Shown one piece after another: positions 48,001-56,055 of a stretch of DNA of 64,000 nucleotides. Where the stretch lies: assembly GCA_009760855.2 (NCBI GenBank), contig WPIO01000005.1, forward strand, positions 614,501-678,500, written 5' to 3'. Source of the stretch: Cristatella mucedo (Eukaryota > Bryozoa > Phylactolaemata > Cristatellidae). The position numbers were made by a program, and so were the translations under genes. A model generated the notes under the pieces. That model was not told the DNA's origin. It was given only the letters and a program-made list of their open reading frames with translations, and ran no database searches. How positions within the stretch are numbered: position 1 is the first letter of the stretch; each line of letters starts with the position of its first letter.

Positions 48001-51000
48001 GTTAAGGTGCTCGCCCCGACCAAGGTCTGGCTGAGGTCGTGGGCTCGATCGAGCCCCAAGGCATATGTTAAGTGCTTGAATAGAGATTAAGTTCTCTTGG
48101 GACGCTATACAAATAAATAAATACATAAATAAATAAATATATATATAAATTTAATATAATATTATATTATATATATTAACTCACATGATTGGGAGTTATG
48201 CATCGATGTCGTGTCTAAAAATATAATCCAGTCGCAAAGTCAAGTGACAATGCACATGGCACTCCTACGTTTAGAAAGTCTAAATAGACGTCTCGGGCCA
48301 TGATGCAGAGCAGGACTCAGCCACCATTTATACTGAAGCACCTCTATACCATGTCCTCGGATCTTAGCCCAGGAGGTAAGGTCCTCACTCTTCACGACCC
48401 AGGTCGTGGGTTTGATTCCTGTGGCGGGCGATCATTCATTGTCCACTTCAAACGGTGGTGATAACTATGAAGGCTCTTCTGTTGCCACATAAATGAGGCT
48501 GTTAAATCAGCTTATCTTTATACCATGACTATACATGACTCCTCCCCTTCCCCGAATTCGACTAGTGGCTTCAGTCATTGCTGTAACTAGCATCGGTTGC
48601 ATAGCGAATGACGTAAAGCCTTCTGCAGTTAGAAAAAGCAAGAATTTTCTTCCCTTGCTCCCAACAACTCAAACCCTATCTTCAGCAGCACAACGGATCC
48701 AAGCTTTAGCCAACTGTCAACGACTTAAGAGATATTCTTACTGACAGATGTGAGTTTTGTCTTGCAGACCGCTTTAACTAATCACTTTAAGAAGATATCT
48801 CTACTAACTCATTTCTCAGACGAGGCTTCCAATAAGTGTGAGCTTTCACTAAGCAAAACGGTCCTTTTGAAGCCTCCAACCTTAAGATGGCGTTTACTGA
48901 TCTATAGGCAGCTGAAGGCGGAGGTCGGCCCGATACAATTTAAGGGCTCTCAGTTTTTATTAACTTCCTAGCCTCGTACAGAAAAGCACTCCTCCGTCTT
49001 GATATAAAAATAATTTGACCGTACGACGAAAGTCACACATAATACAGTGCCATAATTCCCCCCTCACAAAACTTGACAAGTTCACCGGCAATAAATACTA
49101 ATTAATGAGTGTTTTTCCTTTATTTCGGCTTGTGCGATGCCTCACGGTTCCGGCATAAGCTGCTGGAAGTGACCGTTTCTTGATGCTTGATTCTGGCCAA
49201 ACATGTTTTCAAGGAGCTTGAAGGGTTTTGGGATAAATTAGGACACACTGTCCTTAAATCACCCCCTTACCGTTAGAATTCGTACTCTGGGAGTATCAAA
49301 TACTTAGCCGACAGAACCTACATAGCTGAGCCGTGATGGCACACTAGGTAAGCGGCGGTTGCTTTCACGACCTCGGTCCCGAGGTTGTGGGTTCGATCCC
49401 TGCAGTGGGCGATTCTTTATCGCCACAGCGAGCGGTGTTGACAGCCGTAAAGGCTCTTCTGTCGCTATACAAAAGAGGCTGTTTAATCAGCTAGGATTTA
49501 TTTATAGCTGCTCCAGCCGAGCCGATGCTTAGGAAAAGCAGTTAGTCGAGCAAATCTAGACAGCATGTATACTTCTCAGTTCGAGTGCATGCACGGTCTT
49601 AAGCCGAGAATGCAAGCAGCAATTTCAAAATAAAATAAAAACCGAAGGCCGTCTGCTGTGGGATGAAGTGGCTTAGGCATGAAGGGGTTGGCTAATACAA
49701 ACAACAAATGAAAAAGCCAATCATTATGTGTACCAGTATGCAGCGCTGCAACCTCACAAAAAACTTCCAACATCAGACTCATACTCCTGGCACTATTGCT
49801 CACTGCCAGGACTCAGCTAGTAACTCACGTCAGCAACAAGCATGTATCCTTCATGCATTCACGTTGTAAACAATTATGTCTGCAATACCATGCGATTCGC
49901 TTACCTCTCGCAATTACGGCAAAAGTAGATAACAGCTTGCTTAGGTATTCCTTCTGAAATATCCACTTGAGTCCTGATGCAGGCAACGCACATGTTTGCA
50001 GGATTAGGATCAATAGAGGTGCCACACTGGCAGCATAGGCTACAAAAAATGAGCATGCTCACTCACATCAACAGCTCCACATGCCATAAACATAATGTCA
50101 ATTAAACAACACACCAAAAAGCAAACAAATTAACGAACTCACACATCGGCATGCAAAGTACTAAATAATCATGGCCCTACATGCAAATTCAATCAACACC
50201 ACTAGAAAATTCTATATGGGCAAGTGTGCTGCTAGCTGGATAACTGGCTTACAGTATAGACCCATTATCGAAATTAGAAGGTACCTGACTTACTTGCCAG
50301 GAGGACGCTATTCCAAGCATGATCTAAATCGAAGGCAACGCTAGGAAAGGAATGGGCGAATGTACCCTTGAAGCTCTGATGATATGCAACCACATAACTG
50401 GATTCATTCACAGACATGATACTGAATATCCAAGGGCATGGTTTCCTTAACGTGAATACAGGCAAAGCCAATAGATTATAGTACGAATAAAACATACATA
50501 ACCCATGCTCAAGTGTTTCTGTGTGGACCTCCAAGGCTGTGCCACTGGCTAGGTCACAGTATCTACTACTGCGATTGAGGGAAAGTACCAGTAAGGGTTG
50601 CAGGCTTCATACCATTAAAAAGTAGACTTGTCAATCACCAACAATTAAATCCAGTATGTCTAAATTATCTCAGTTGTCCTGCTGGCAAACTAAACAGCAC
50701 ATCCATACACACTCTCATGCAATCAAATTGAAAGGATCGGACTTGAACACCAAAGTGAGTCCCTTGCACAAACAATTTTCATAGTAGCCTTTACAGCTAC
50801 AATGGAATCATGTCAATCAACTACCCAAATTTCAGCATATCCCTTTCGTTAGTTTGTTGTTAAGACTTTTTTTTTAGACCCCACCCAGACCAACGTGGTT
50901 GCTAAAGTAATGATAATTCTCGTGTCGTCTATATCAACAGACCGAAGACTAATAAGCTACAACTGACAACTCATAGCAACTCAGGATTTTACGACTACTT

Positions 51001-53101
51001 ATGTGAGGGTGGCTGCCTGTTCAATAACTTCTTGATATGGTCTATACTCAAGGATGTAAGCAACTCGTGGCTAACACCACAAAAAACTTATATGAAGAAG
51101 ATTAGTAGTCCGGTTTTTAAGCAAAACTCGACTGAAACACACTTCTCAAAATGACCAAGGTAGTAGTGACTGCAGGACCCAAGCAATGGCTCTCCTCTAC
51201 ATGTCAGCAACATTCGACACCGTCGACCGACTATTGCAGTCTGAGGAAAGAGCCCCCAGTGGGGGTTAGATTACTTGTTTGCTTTAATCAAGAAAACCAT
51301 TGACACTACCAGTCATATTACACCTCTCTGTCTCCCCCCTCTAAGAAGGGGCTACTTACATCAATGGCTGCTACCTAAGGGCCTTACTACCAGGTTCTCT
51401 CTACACTAGACTGTCACTTGATTCTGACCGGGCTTCCACAAATTGCTATCAATTACTTTTGCAGTTAGAACTAAATACTGCTGCCGAGATGATCTTTAAA
51501 TCTAAGACAGTCGACTACATGTCCCTTTGCTGAAGGACCTGCAATAGCAGCTCGTCAAAAAGCTGGTACAAGTAAAAATTCCCAGTACGACCTAAAAGCT
51601 GATATTCCCACCCTATACCATACGACGATAGATTTGCTGCCCCCTTCTCTTATTCACAACTTTGGTAACACATGCTTTTTCTCTGCATGTCCTACACTAT
51701 GGTGTTGAACGATCCTCACACAGAAGTATCCTTTCTCTAGTTGCCAATGCAGGTTATCTTCTTGCTGTCATTTACTGCTACTTTATGTCACTTACTTCTT
51801 CATCAGTTCCTCTTGTTCTCCTATGCTTCTCAATTTTAAATTATTGCCTACTAGATGCAGGATGTTGGCAATTGGCCAACGACGGTGCACGGAAACTTCG
51901 AGTGTGCTGTGACAGACACCAAAGTAACAGTCAGCGTGGCTTTTAAGGCACATTCACTATGAAGGTACATCTGTAATTGCATTTAGCCAAACAATTAGGC
52001 CATCACAGCACAGGATTTTCCAAGAATCTATGGCAACTGTAAATTTGCACCGTATTTCCGTTCTATGCTATGTGGGGCATAAGTGAACAATTTAGCAATG
52101 CACTTCCGAATTGCCAAGTGAGAGGCAGAGAAGCCAGGTGCTAAACACTGTACCGACATCGTTAAGGAGATACTGACATTGCAGCAGGATTAAGACTTAA
52201 GCAAACTGCCATCTCGCTAAGAGAAATGAGGTCAGCCTTAAAAGATTAGCCGAGTCAACAGCCTGATTTTTGGCTACTGAACATGGAGCTTATCTTAGCT
52301 GACGTGCTACAGTCACTTACCATCTAGTCACAATGATAACATAAAAACAGATAATTGTACTATGCTTGCATAAGCACCTAGAATTTCTATCACATCCTTG
52401 CCGGAGTAACCATTTCGGAGTCAGTGCAGCAGTTAGCAGTTGTCAAAACTGAAAGCATACATGTTTATATTGCTGACCAGGATTGCTTTCCTCGAGATCG
52501 GCAAACAAATACTACACTATGCGACATACGGCTGCATACGGCCACGAGAAGGGATGGAAAAAAGTTAACAGAGTCTCATGTTAAAGTTATGAAAACCAGA
52601 TCAAAATGGATCAAGGCAGCGCAGCCCGGATTCACGGTACTTGGCTGGCTTTACTATGCTATCTAGAGATCCCGAATGGAAACCACATGTATAACACAGA
52701 TATTACTCATACAATGATTTGATGAAGATTCACGATTATCACGCAAAAACTAGCGCACACAGACCGAAAATAGCTAAGTGGTAGCGATATGAAAAGAGCC
52801 AGCATACATTATGGCAACCACACTGATTACGTGCTCATCATACCAACAGCGAAAAGATTTCGGATCGCGTGTAAAAACCTGAGGGATGATTCTTAACTGA
52901 CGATAGAATTCGCAGCGGCTAATTTAAACGTCGGCGGGGCGGCGCAGCGAATGTACTACGCAGGCCGGAGACACGAATGTGGGGAACTGGCTTTCAATTG
53001 TCGAGCGTCGTACTACAGATAAAATGTATTGCAGCCTGAGCGTATGAGAGCACTTACATTTTCCCCACAGCTTCGGCGCTATGAGGTGAGACATATTCCA
53101 T
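17130..53101 (-). CDS. NMD3: 60S ribosomal export protein NMD3, 14 exons, complete
   Basis: NMD3 loads onto late pre-60S subunits in the nucleus and recruits CRM1/XPO1 for export. Exons, 5' to 3': 53101-53058, 50039-49905, 47847-47754, 46063-45983, 38155-38027, 36389-36299, 34439-34361, 33040-32944, 32392-32275, 29710-29559, 26321-26212, 22745-22560, 21096-21026, 17266-17130. They total 1,524 nt (507 residues plus stop), all phases agree, and every intron is GT-AG. The N-terminus has four CxxC zinc motifs (about residues 17-20, 32-35, 55-58, 140-143), with ILCCQCGTSIDPNPANMC at the first. Strong family blocks follow: QWIAAALESRELLSLCLKK, VRLVDAGFLWTEPHSKRLK, VMNGAILQQVFVVEFVVNNQ, SVEIVPICK, THLGHLLEPGDVVLGFDLAN and DYEEFLEDVEEDPNIRHNVN. 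A basic cluster (411-427) fits a nuclear localisation signal. LPGITLAEMLDDLHL near 480-494 fits the CRM1 export signal. Length matches the animal family (about 500). The donor after exon 10 (AAG|GTGCGA) is the weakest. Introns run from 551 bp to 7.8 kb and are full of transposons. Confidence 0.97.
17861..19235 (-). mobile_element. Longest copy of the main CR1/L2-like LINE
   Basis: This lies inside NMD3 intron 13 in the same orientation. From the 5' side the minus strand reads NYRPVSLIPFLSKTLERVV and DQLNSYIE, then SAAFDTI-like, RLSSRLGITGTAVQWFRCYL, a degraded GVPQSSLPG, FHFYADY (normally YADD), LVHAFVTSRLD and AFSSYAPKAWNSLPT. The 3' end has the family hairpin and AATAATAAT in antisense at 17,861. 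Frameshifts and the altered YADD show it is inactive. This copy gives the best view of the reverse-transcriptase domain order. Confidence 0.88.
19520..20585 (-). mobile_element. LINE copy interrupted by a non-LINE segment
   Basis: The 3' part (hairpin, 3' untranslated sequence) is 19520-19700. LINE sequence resumes near 19,988 and runs to about 20,585, including the CLQFVRNSAARLVCPKHRS region. Bases 19,701-19,987 are unrelated to the LINE and replace about 85 bp of consensus. This lies in NMD3 intron 13. Confidence 0.8.
21690..21765 (+). repeat. tRNA-like pseudogene or SINE head
   Basis: TCTATAGCTCCAACGGTAGA matches a tRNA D-arm/A box. ACTGGTAACCCAG is a shortened anticodon arm and GTGTGCGATCGC a mutated B box. 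The pattern is closest to tRNA-Thr with a few anticodon-loop bases lost, so it cannot be a working tRNA. It lies in NMD3 intron 12. Confidence 0.5.
22134..22204 (+). repeat. SINE family A-type tRNA head fragment
   Basis: CTTAGCCCAGCGGTAAGG, CACTAACCAGGTCGTGCATT and GAGCCCTGCAGTGGGC match the heads at 43.8 and 48.4 kb. The family A body and tail are absent, so it is truncated. Confidence 0.65.
23220..23830 (-). mobile_element. LINE copy lacking the 3' hairpin
   Basis: Antisense matches to the main LINE include TTTTAAATGTCAAGTCAGGG, GGTTTCCAAAGAATCTGGGC and GCATGCAGCTGAAAGTAGGC, with many substitutions. It lies in NMD3 intron 11. Confidence 0.75.
24125..24455 (-). mobile_element. Short 3'-end LINE copy
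   Basis: Antisense (ATT)n, then ATTTGATAAAGTGCCTTCAG (the hairpin) and the GGGGTGACATGCACAGGGTC 3' untranslated block. It stops near 24,455. Confidence 0.82.
25500..25975 (+). mobile_element. Highly diverged LINE reverse-transcriptase remnant
   Basis: Segments such as CATCTAGACTTCTACAACTC, CAGGCAGCAAATCGACGTCA and TTGTGTGCTTATGCGTGC follow the order of the main LINE but at low identity. No hairpin or tail remains. Confidence 0.5.
26740..26880 (+). pseudogene. Tc1/mariner transposase fragment (helix-turn-helix)
   Basis: MAVSQNTVRRCLDEQGLNAR followed by MAKCKRLMSVQHEKR matches the second helix-turn-helix and linker of Tc1 transposases ('VSxxTVRRRLxxxGLxxRxxxxKPLLTxxHxxxR'). The catalytic DDE part is missing. 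It lies in NMD3 intron 10. Confidence 0.65.
27150..27232 (+). mobile_element. LINE or SINE-B 3' tail
   Basis: GTAAAGTACCTAGAAAGAAA, TTCAGTTCTCTGAGGGTG and CTATACAAACATATTAGTAT then (ATT)n form the family hairpin with a microsatellite tail. It stands alone, 180 bp from an oppositely oriented copy. Confidence 0.7.
27408..28235 (-). mobile_element. Well-preserved 3' half of the main LINE
   Basis: The minus strand reads almost in one frame: LVHAFVTS-type start, FCNSLLAGLPACAIRRLQ, QNSAARLVCRERRSCHITPL, DFKILSLTFRSLHSLAPAYL and AFSSYAPKAGNSLPTCVT. A 3' untranslated region, hairpin and (ATT)n follow. This is the best-preserved copy of the reverse-transcriptase C-terminus and the 3' end. It lies in NMD3 intron 10 and is 5'-truncated at about 28,235. 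Confidence 0.9.
28290..28480 (+). pseudogene. Tc1/mariner transposase C-terminal fragment
   Basis: MWDQVDYAPPRRKHAELFEV and then KTGRKLAKLMLRATGRCYQ resemble the 'NPIENxWDxLxxAVR...LxxxWxxIPxxxxxKLVxSMPRRCxAV' end of Tc1 transposases. It begins about 55 bp from the LINE end. Confidence 0.5.
30240..32270. other. NMD3 intron 9 interior, no element recognised
   Basis: AT-rich sequence around 30.4-31.0 kb and a C run at about 31,180 are visible. Open frames at 31.0-31.7 kb overlap on both strands and match nothing I know. Confidence 0.4.
35385..35935 (+). mobile_element. LINE 3' half, opposite to NMD3
   Basis: Readable pieces are FGDCAFSSYAPKAWNSLPTG, TTSPNLTFKKKLKHIYL and the 3' untranslated block. 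The hairpin is partly decayed (AAGTGCCAAGAAAGAGATTG ... GAGGATGCTATAACAAATG). It lies in NMD3 intron 6. Confidence 0.82.
36799..36939 (-). repeat. SINE family A copy, diverged
   Basis: TAGCTGATTTAACAGCCTC starts the antisense tail, and CGACCTCGGTCGTGAAGAGC with CCCATGGGCTATCACGGCCC is the head. About 25 bp of the body is deleted relative to other copies. It lies in NMD3 intron 5. Confidence 0.78.
39255..39345 (-). mobile_element. LINE 3' end fragment
   Basis: TACATTATAGTGCCCACGGA, GAACTTAATCTCTTTCTAGG and CAGTTTACATGAGCTGTAAG are the family hairpin and flank in antisense. It is diverged and lies in NMD3 intron 4. Confidence 0.65.
39930..40975 (+). pseudogene. Tc1/mariner transposase, degenerate but spanning both ends
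   Basis: The N-terminal helix-turn-helix is seen as LSNGQIIATLSIPKSMVSSN and NATWSGRPVLPT. A second one appears as GGDTVKR.LDEAAF near 40,260-40,300. The C-terminus reads PSQSPDLNPIEQLWHEV and ends ISSMSGRVRQNLANKVGATS. The tryptophan codon of the usual 'DWPSQSPDLNPIE' motif is TAG, and several frameshifts break the catalytic core. It lies in NMD3 intron 4. Confidence 0.75.
41320..41940 (+). mobile_element. LINE 3' half with intact hairpin
   Basis: FADLHWLP-type sequence (LPTCTGYQSSKGLTSRFCR in one frame), FGDRAFSSNAP-type sequence and the 3' untranslated block lead to AAAGCGCCTAGAGAGAGAG ... GAGGGCGCTTTATCAAGTG and (ATT)8. This hairpin is among the best preserved in the window. It lies in NMD3 intron 4. 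Confidence 0.87.
42038..42071. repeat. (AC)17 microsatellite
   Basis: An uninterrupted AC dinucleotide run, followed by interrupted CACA-rich sequence to about 42,110. Confidence 0.95.
42830..42950 (+). mobile_element. LINE 3' end fragment
   Basis: TTTCAAGCATGATTTTACTT, GCAGCAAATGTAAAGCGCC, GAGGGCGCTTTATCAAGTGC and (ATT)n show only the last 120 bp of the LINE. It inserted just upstream of a Tc1 relic. Confidence 0.87.
42960..43765 (+). pseudogene. Tc1/mariner transposase relic carrying a SINE
   Basis: LDEQDMFVRI, then HSKWARAHWVHEDWRDESKF and FIFGN match the first catalytic region of Tc1 ('WARxHxxWxxEDWxxVxWSDESKFxLFG'). Further on are GASAVMG-like sequence and MKQDNYLELLRNMAAPSL ('DQYKYLDILENVMLP'). 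After the SINE, MKWPSRSQDLNLEHL matches 'xxWPSQSPDLNPIEHLW'. Stops and deletions show it is dead. It lies in NMD3 intron 4. Confidence 0.72.
43508..43652 (-). repeat. SINE family A inserted in a Tc1 relic
   Basis: TAGCTGACTTAACAGCCTC, ATCGCCCACCACAGGAGTCG and TTAGTGTGCCACCATGGTTC are family A in antisense, lying between two halves of the transposase reading frame. Confidence 0.82.
43762..43919 (+). repeat. SINE family A variant copy
   Basis: CAGCCCAGGAGGCAAGGTGC (A box region), GCGAGTTCGAATCATGCAGT (B box) and GGCTGTTAAATCAGCTAA (tail). The head resembles the 48.36-kb copy more than the 60.9-kb copy, suggesting a subfamily. Confidence 0.78.
44660..45450 (+). mobile_element. Diverged LINE, related lineage
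   Basis: VFVTSLPDYCSSLQPG and FGDRTFSSYAFNVRKLLRT are distant versions of LVHAFVTSRLDYCNSLLAG and FGDRAFSSYAPKAWNSLPT. The end has CTAAGGGCCATTATTATTA instead of the normal hairpin. It lies in NMD3 intron 4. Confidence 0.65.
47012..47130 (-). repeat. SINE family B copy, diverged
   Basis: TTTTGTATAGTGCTCTAAAA, CAACCTCCATCCAGGTGCC and GGGTTCGAGCTCACGACC are the tail and B box in antisense. It lies in NMD3 intron 3. Confidence 0.75.
47979..48175 (+). repeat. SINE family B copy with A/T-rich tail
   Basis: GCCGAGCTGGTTTGGTACAG begins the head. CTCGCCCCGACCAAGGTCTG and GGGCTCGATCGAGCCCC carry the anticodon-arm and B box regions. GATTAAGTTCTCTTGGGACG is the hairpin. It ends in (AAAT)n and AT-rich sequence. 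It lies in NMD3 intron 2. Confidence 0.88.
48357..48514 (+). repeat. SINE family A variant copy
   Basis: CTTAGCCCAGGAGGTAAGG, GGTCGTGGGTTTGATTCCTG and GAGGCTGTTAAATCAGCTTA show head, B box and tail. It lies in NMD3 intron 2. Confidence 0.85.
49328..49494 (+). repeat. SINE family A, full length with likely target duplication
   Basis: The copy runs from GAGCCGTGATGGCACACTA to GTTTAATCAGCTAG with B box GGGTTCGATCCCTGC. ATAGCTG occurs at 49,322-49,328 and again at 49,504-49,510, a plausible 7-bp target-site duplication. It lies in NMD3 intron 2. Confidence 0.92.
51150..51600 (+). mobile_element. Decayed LINE reverse-transcriptase fragment
   Basis: ALLYMSATFDTVDRLLQ matches the 'ALLDLSAAFDTVDHxILL' block of CR1/jockey-type enzymes. 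Downstream ILTGLPQIAI recalls 'NSLLxGLPxxxI'. It is a different lineage from the main LINE, with no tail found. It lies in NMD3 intron 1. Confidence 0.55.
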
Positions 53102-53141
53102 TTTAAAGCCACGAGAGTCTACAACTCTGACTTCACTTTCA

Positions 53142-53157
53142 CACGTGCAGCGGAAGT
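53142..53157 (-). promoter_or_regulatory. NMD3 proximal promoter motifs (E-box and ETS-like site)
   Basis: A palindromic CACGTG (53,142-53,147) lies about 40 bp before the NMD3 start codon. CGGAAGT (53,151-53,157, plus strand) is an ETS core next to it. Both motif types are common near promoters of ribosome-biogenesis genes. The ATG sits in AAAATGG, a good initiation context. The transcription start itself cannot be read. Confidence 0.45.
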
Positions 53158-53475
53158 CACGTTTCGGTAGTCCTCATAGATAGCGGACATTTAATAGGGT
53201 TTATCTGCAGCTATTTTGAAAGGACAGACACTAATGTTTTATTAAATTTCTATAATTATTAAAAGTTTTTTATATTTAAAAATGTGGCATAAGTGTGAGA
53301 TTTGTAAAATTATCGGTCCAACATCGGCCAAGACCTCCGATTTACATATCTATGAAGATTAAGCTGGCCAATTGTAATGGATAGATATAAGATAGCAGAC
53401 AGACCATAGATATACTGAATAGCCGAGGAGATGCCGGAGCAGTTTAGCGTCAATTGTGCACTTGACTGACTTAAT

Positions 53476-53643
53476 ATAGCAACAACAATAATAATAATAA
53501 CACTTGCATGCATGTCACTCCTAACCATGTTATTCATGTTATTTATCAAGCATGATACCATTCACCATTCGATAGTGTTTCCTTTGCAGCAAATATTAAG
53601 CACCTAGAAAGAGATTGAGTTCTCTGAGGGCGCTTTATCAAGT

Positions 53644-53675
<32 letters not shown>

Positions 53676-53730
53676 ACACAGTTGTATAGCACCATCAGAG
53701 AACAGAATCTCTTTCTAGGTACGTTACAGA
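53476..53730 (+). mobile_element. LINE 3' end between two opposite tail fragments
   Basis: (AAT)n plus CACTTG at 53,476-53,497 is an antisense tail end. From 53,498 a plus-strand LINE 3' end runs CATGCATGTCACTCC ... GAGGGCGCTTTATCAAGTG and (ATT)n to about 53,672. GTTGTATAGCACCATCAGAG at 53,686-53,730 is another antisense tail of SINE-B/LINE type. It lies just upstream of NMD3. Confidence 0.75.
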
Positions 53731-53929
53731 TTTATGTTGGCTTCTGCTTCGTCAAAGCTCTCCTCACTTAGATCCCATTTGTCATGCATTGCTGAAATTC
53801 GCACTCACTTTAACTTCTACTCATTCTGTTGCTCCAGCGTAACTATCCACACACTACTGCCTAGAATTTCTACTCATCATATTACTCGCTCATCTGAATT
53901 ACGTCGCTTAGCTGTCTCCTAAAAGGGTC

Positions 53930-54225
53930 AAACCTTTTGGAGAACGTGATTTTAGTTGGTATGCTCCCAAAGCCTGGAACTCTCTCCCGACTGACGGCAT
54001 GACATCCCCTGACTTGACGCTATTTTAAAGAAGCTTAAAAGGCACCCGTTCCTCACAATATTTGCCGGGTCCCTGTGTATTCTCCTTAGTGCATAAGCGT
54101 GCTGACGCTGTGCATGTTGTCACTAACCATGCTGACAGGTTTCCATAACAGCACATCTAAAATGCGATGAAAGAGATTTTTTTCTCTGAAAGCATTATGT
54201 AAATGCACAATTATTATTAGGATTA
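53930..54225 (+). mobile_element. Diverged LINE 3' end
   Basis: GCTCCCAAAGCCTGGAACTC and CATGACATCCCCTGACTTGA match the main LINE. The hairpin is decayed (GATGAAAGAGATTTTTTTCT) and a short (ATT)n follows. Confidence 0.75.
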
Positions 54226-55600
54226 CTATCGTGAAACTTTTAGCTTCTAGCTAAGGTCCGGGATTAGCATATCCATTTCCAGGCAGTGATTCGTAAGAGC
54301 CTAGGATTGTCAATGATTCTCACAGATTGATTGTGAGGGATGATAAACGAACTATTACTACGCTCAATCAACCAAGTTATGAATGTTACCAGACACTAAT
54401 TGCAGATGTAAGTTATAGAATTTGGGAGTCGGATTTGTCACAACTATGCTGTAGATCTTACAAAAAGGGATCGGAAGTGATGATTAGTTTTAAGTTTTAC
54501 CTGCGACTTTCCTCTTGAGCAGCAAATACAACTCACGGAGCTCGAACTGTGGAATAATTAACGGGACCTTGAGCACGTGGATTTTTCAACTGATATTTGC
54601 AAGTTTGATTGCTCTAGTGCTTTGCTTTTGTAGCACAGCACATCCTGGCTCAATAGCTATAGCATCCTGCTCCCCGCAGGAGCGGCTGATTGATGTCGGC
54701 TGGCCTGTCAACCTTTTTGTCATGGCGAGTTTTTGGGTGCTCACCTGAGTGCAATGGTATAGCTTCTGGGACTTAGGATGGTGCTTTGAGTTCCAACGCT
54801 TCACCTGTATCGCGTGTCATGTGTCGGCGAGCTCTTGTAGTTAGCTGGTTGCTCATCGACTATAGCTACCAATCCTCACAATCAGTAGCTTCTTCGTGTG
54901 CATGTTTACAGCATTTACATTTGCCAGAGACGTCCAAAGTGGTGCCTGAGTCACTTCCAAGGTGAAAGCTTAAGCAAATTCGATAAGCAGCTTCCTAATT
55001 CTCACAGCCATCCATGGCTGGGTAGTTATTTTGTGAGAACAAATGTTTCTCAGCATTCTTGGCCTTTTCAACGTCCCTATTCAACGTCCTACAGCTTCAT
55101 GCGATCGGTTTAGTAACTGACTAGCTTTTTCTTGCTAAAAACCATATAATTTGATAGTGGAGTGTGTTAAACGTTCAAGGTCCTTGCCTTTATCTGGTAA
55201 TTTTCAAAAGATTTAGTCCAGCATTGGCCGATGCACCGAAATGCTAGCATAGACGCACTGAATCATGAAAACGGTGAAGGTAAAAAAGGCAACAGTGCAA
55301 CTGAAACAATTATAAAAGGATGATCAGAGTAAGCAAACAAAATGTGAAGTGAGGTTGTGCTTAGTGTTTCAGTCACAATTTCAGCATCGAACTCATAGTC
55401 TTTCTTTGGGCACTAGGTAGATATAATATCATTCTGTAGATTGTGTACGGGCTATCCAATGTTTTTCCAGCATACAATTCCTTAGCATGAAGAAGCAGTT
55501 CCCGTTACAATTTAGTTGATTGCCAATTAAGTCTGTCACAAAATGAGAATCTGCCCTTCATTAGTATTTTTCTGAGAGTAAGAGTGTCCACCTTCTCAAT
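54226..55600. other. Intergenic DNA, nothing recognised
   Basis: No coding frame with a known domain and no SINE or LINE sequence was found. Confidence 0.4.
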
Positions 55601-55623
55601 GTAATGTAATGATATATATCTCA

Positions 55624-56055
55624 GTCTGTAACTCCACAAAGCCACAAATGCCAAGTGAGTATTGTGCAGGAAAGTTTTCTGTAGCACACTCACAGCATAA
55701 ATTGCTTACGGTAAAATATCTCATCGCGTGCAACGAAGAAAAAATGAGAGGCATAGCTGAGTCAGGAGGGCAGCCGAGGAAGCGAGCAGCACGGACCTGG
55801 CAGCTCAGGACGGTGGTAAAGGATGTAATGTATCCGTCTGTAACTCCACAAAGTCATAAAGACCATGTGGATGTTACGTAGGAGAGTTTTGTATAGCGAA
55901 CTCACAGCATAAGCGGCTTTCGGTACGCATTCGTTACCCAACAGACTCCATCTCACACAACAAAGAGAAAGTGGGAAGCATAGCAGAGTCAGGAGAGCAG
56001 TTGAGGTAGTGAGTAGCATAGAAGTATAAGCTCAGGACCACTGAAAAGGATGTGC
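55624..56055. repeat. Two diverged tandem units of about 216 bp
   Basis: GTCTGTAACTCCACAAAG starts each unit (about 55,624 and 55,841). ACTCACAGCATAA, then GAGTCAGGAG and CAGCTCAGGAC/AAGCTCAGGAC recur in the same order. The two units share roughly three quarters of their bases by eye. Confidence 0.8.
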
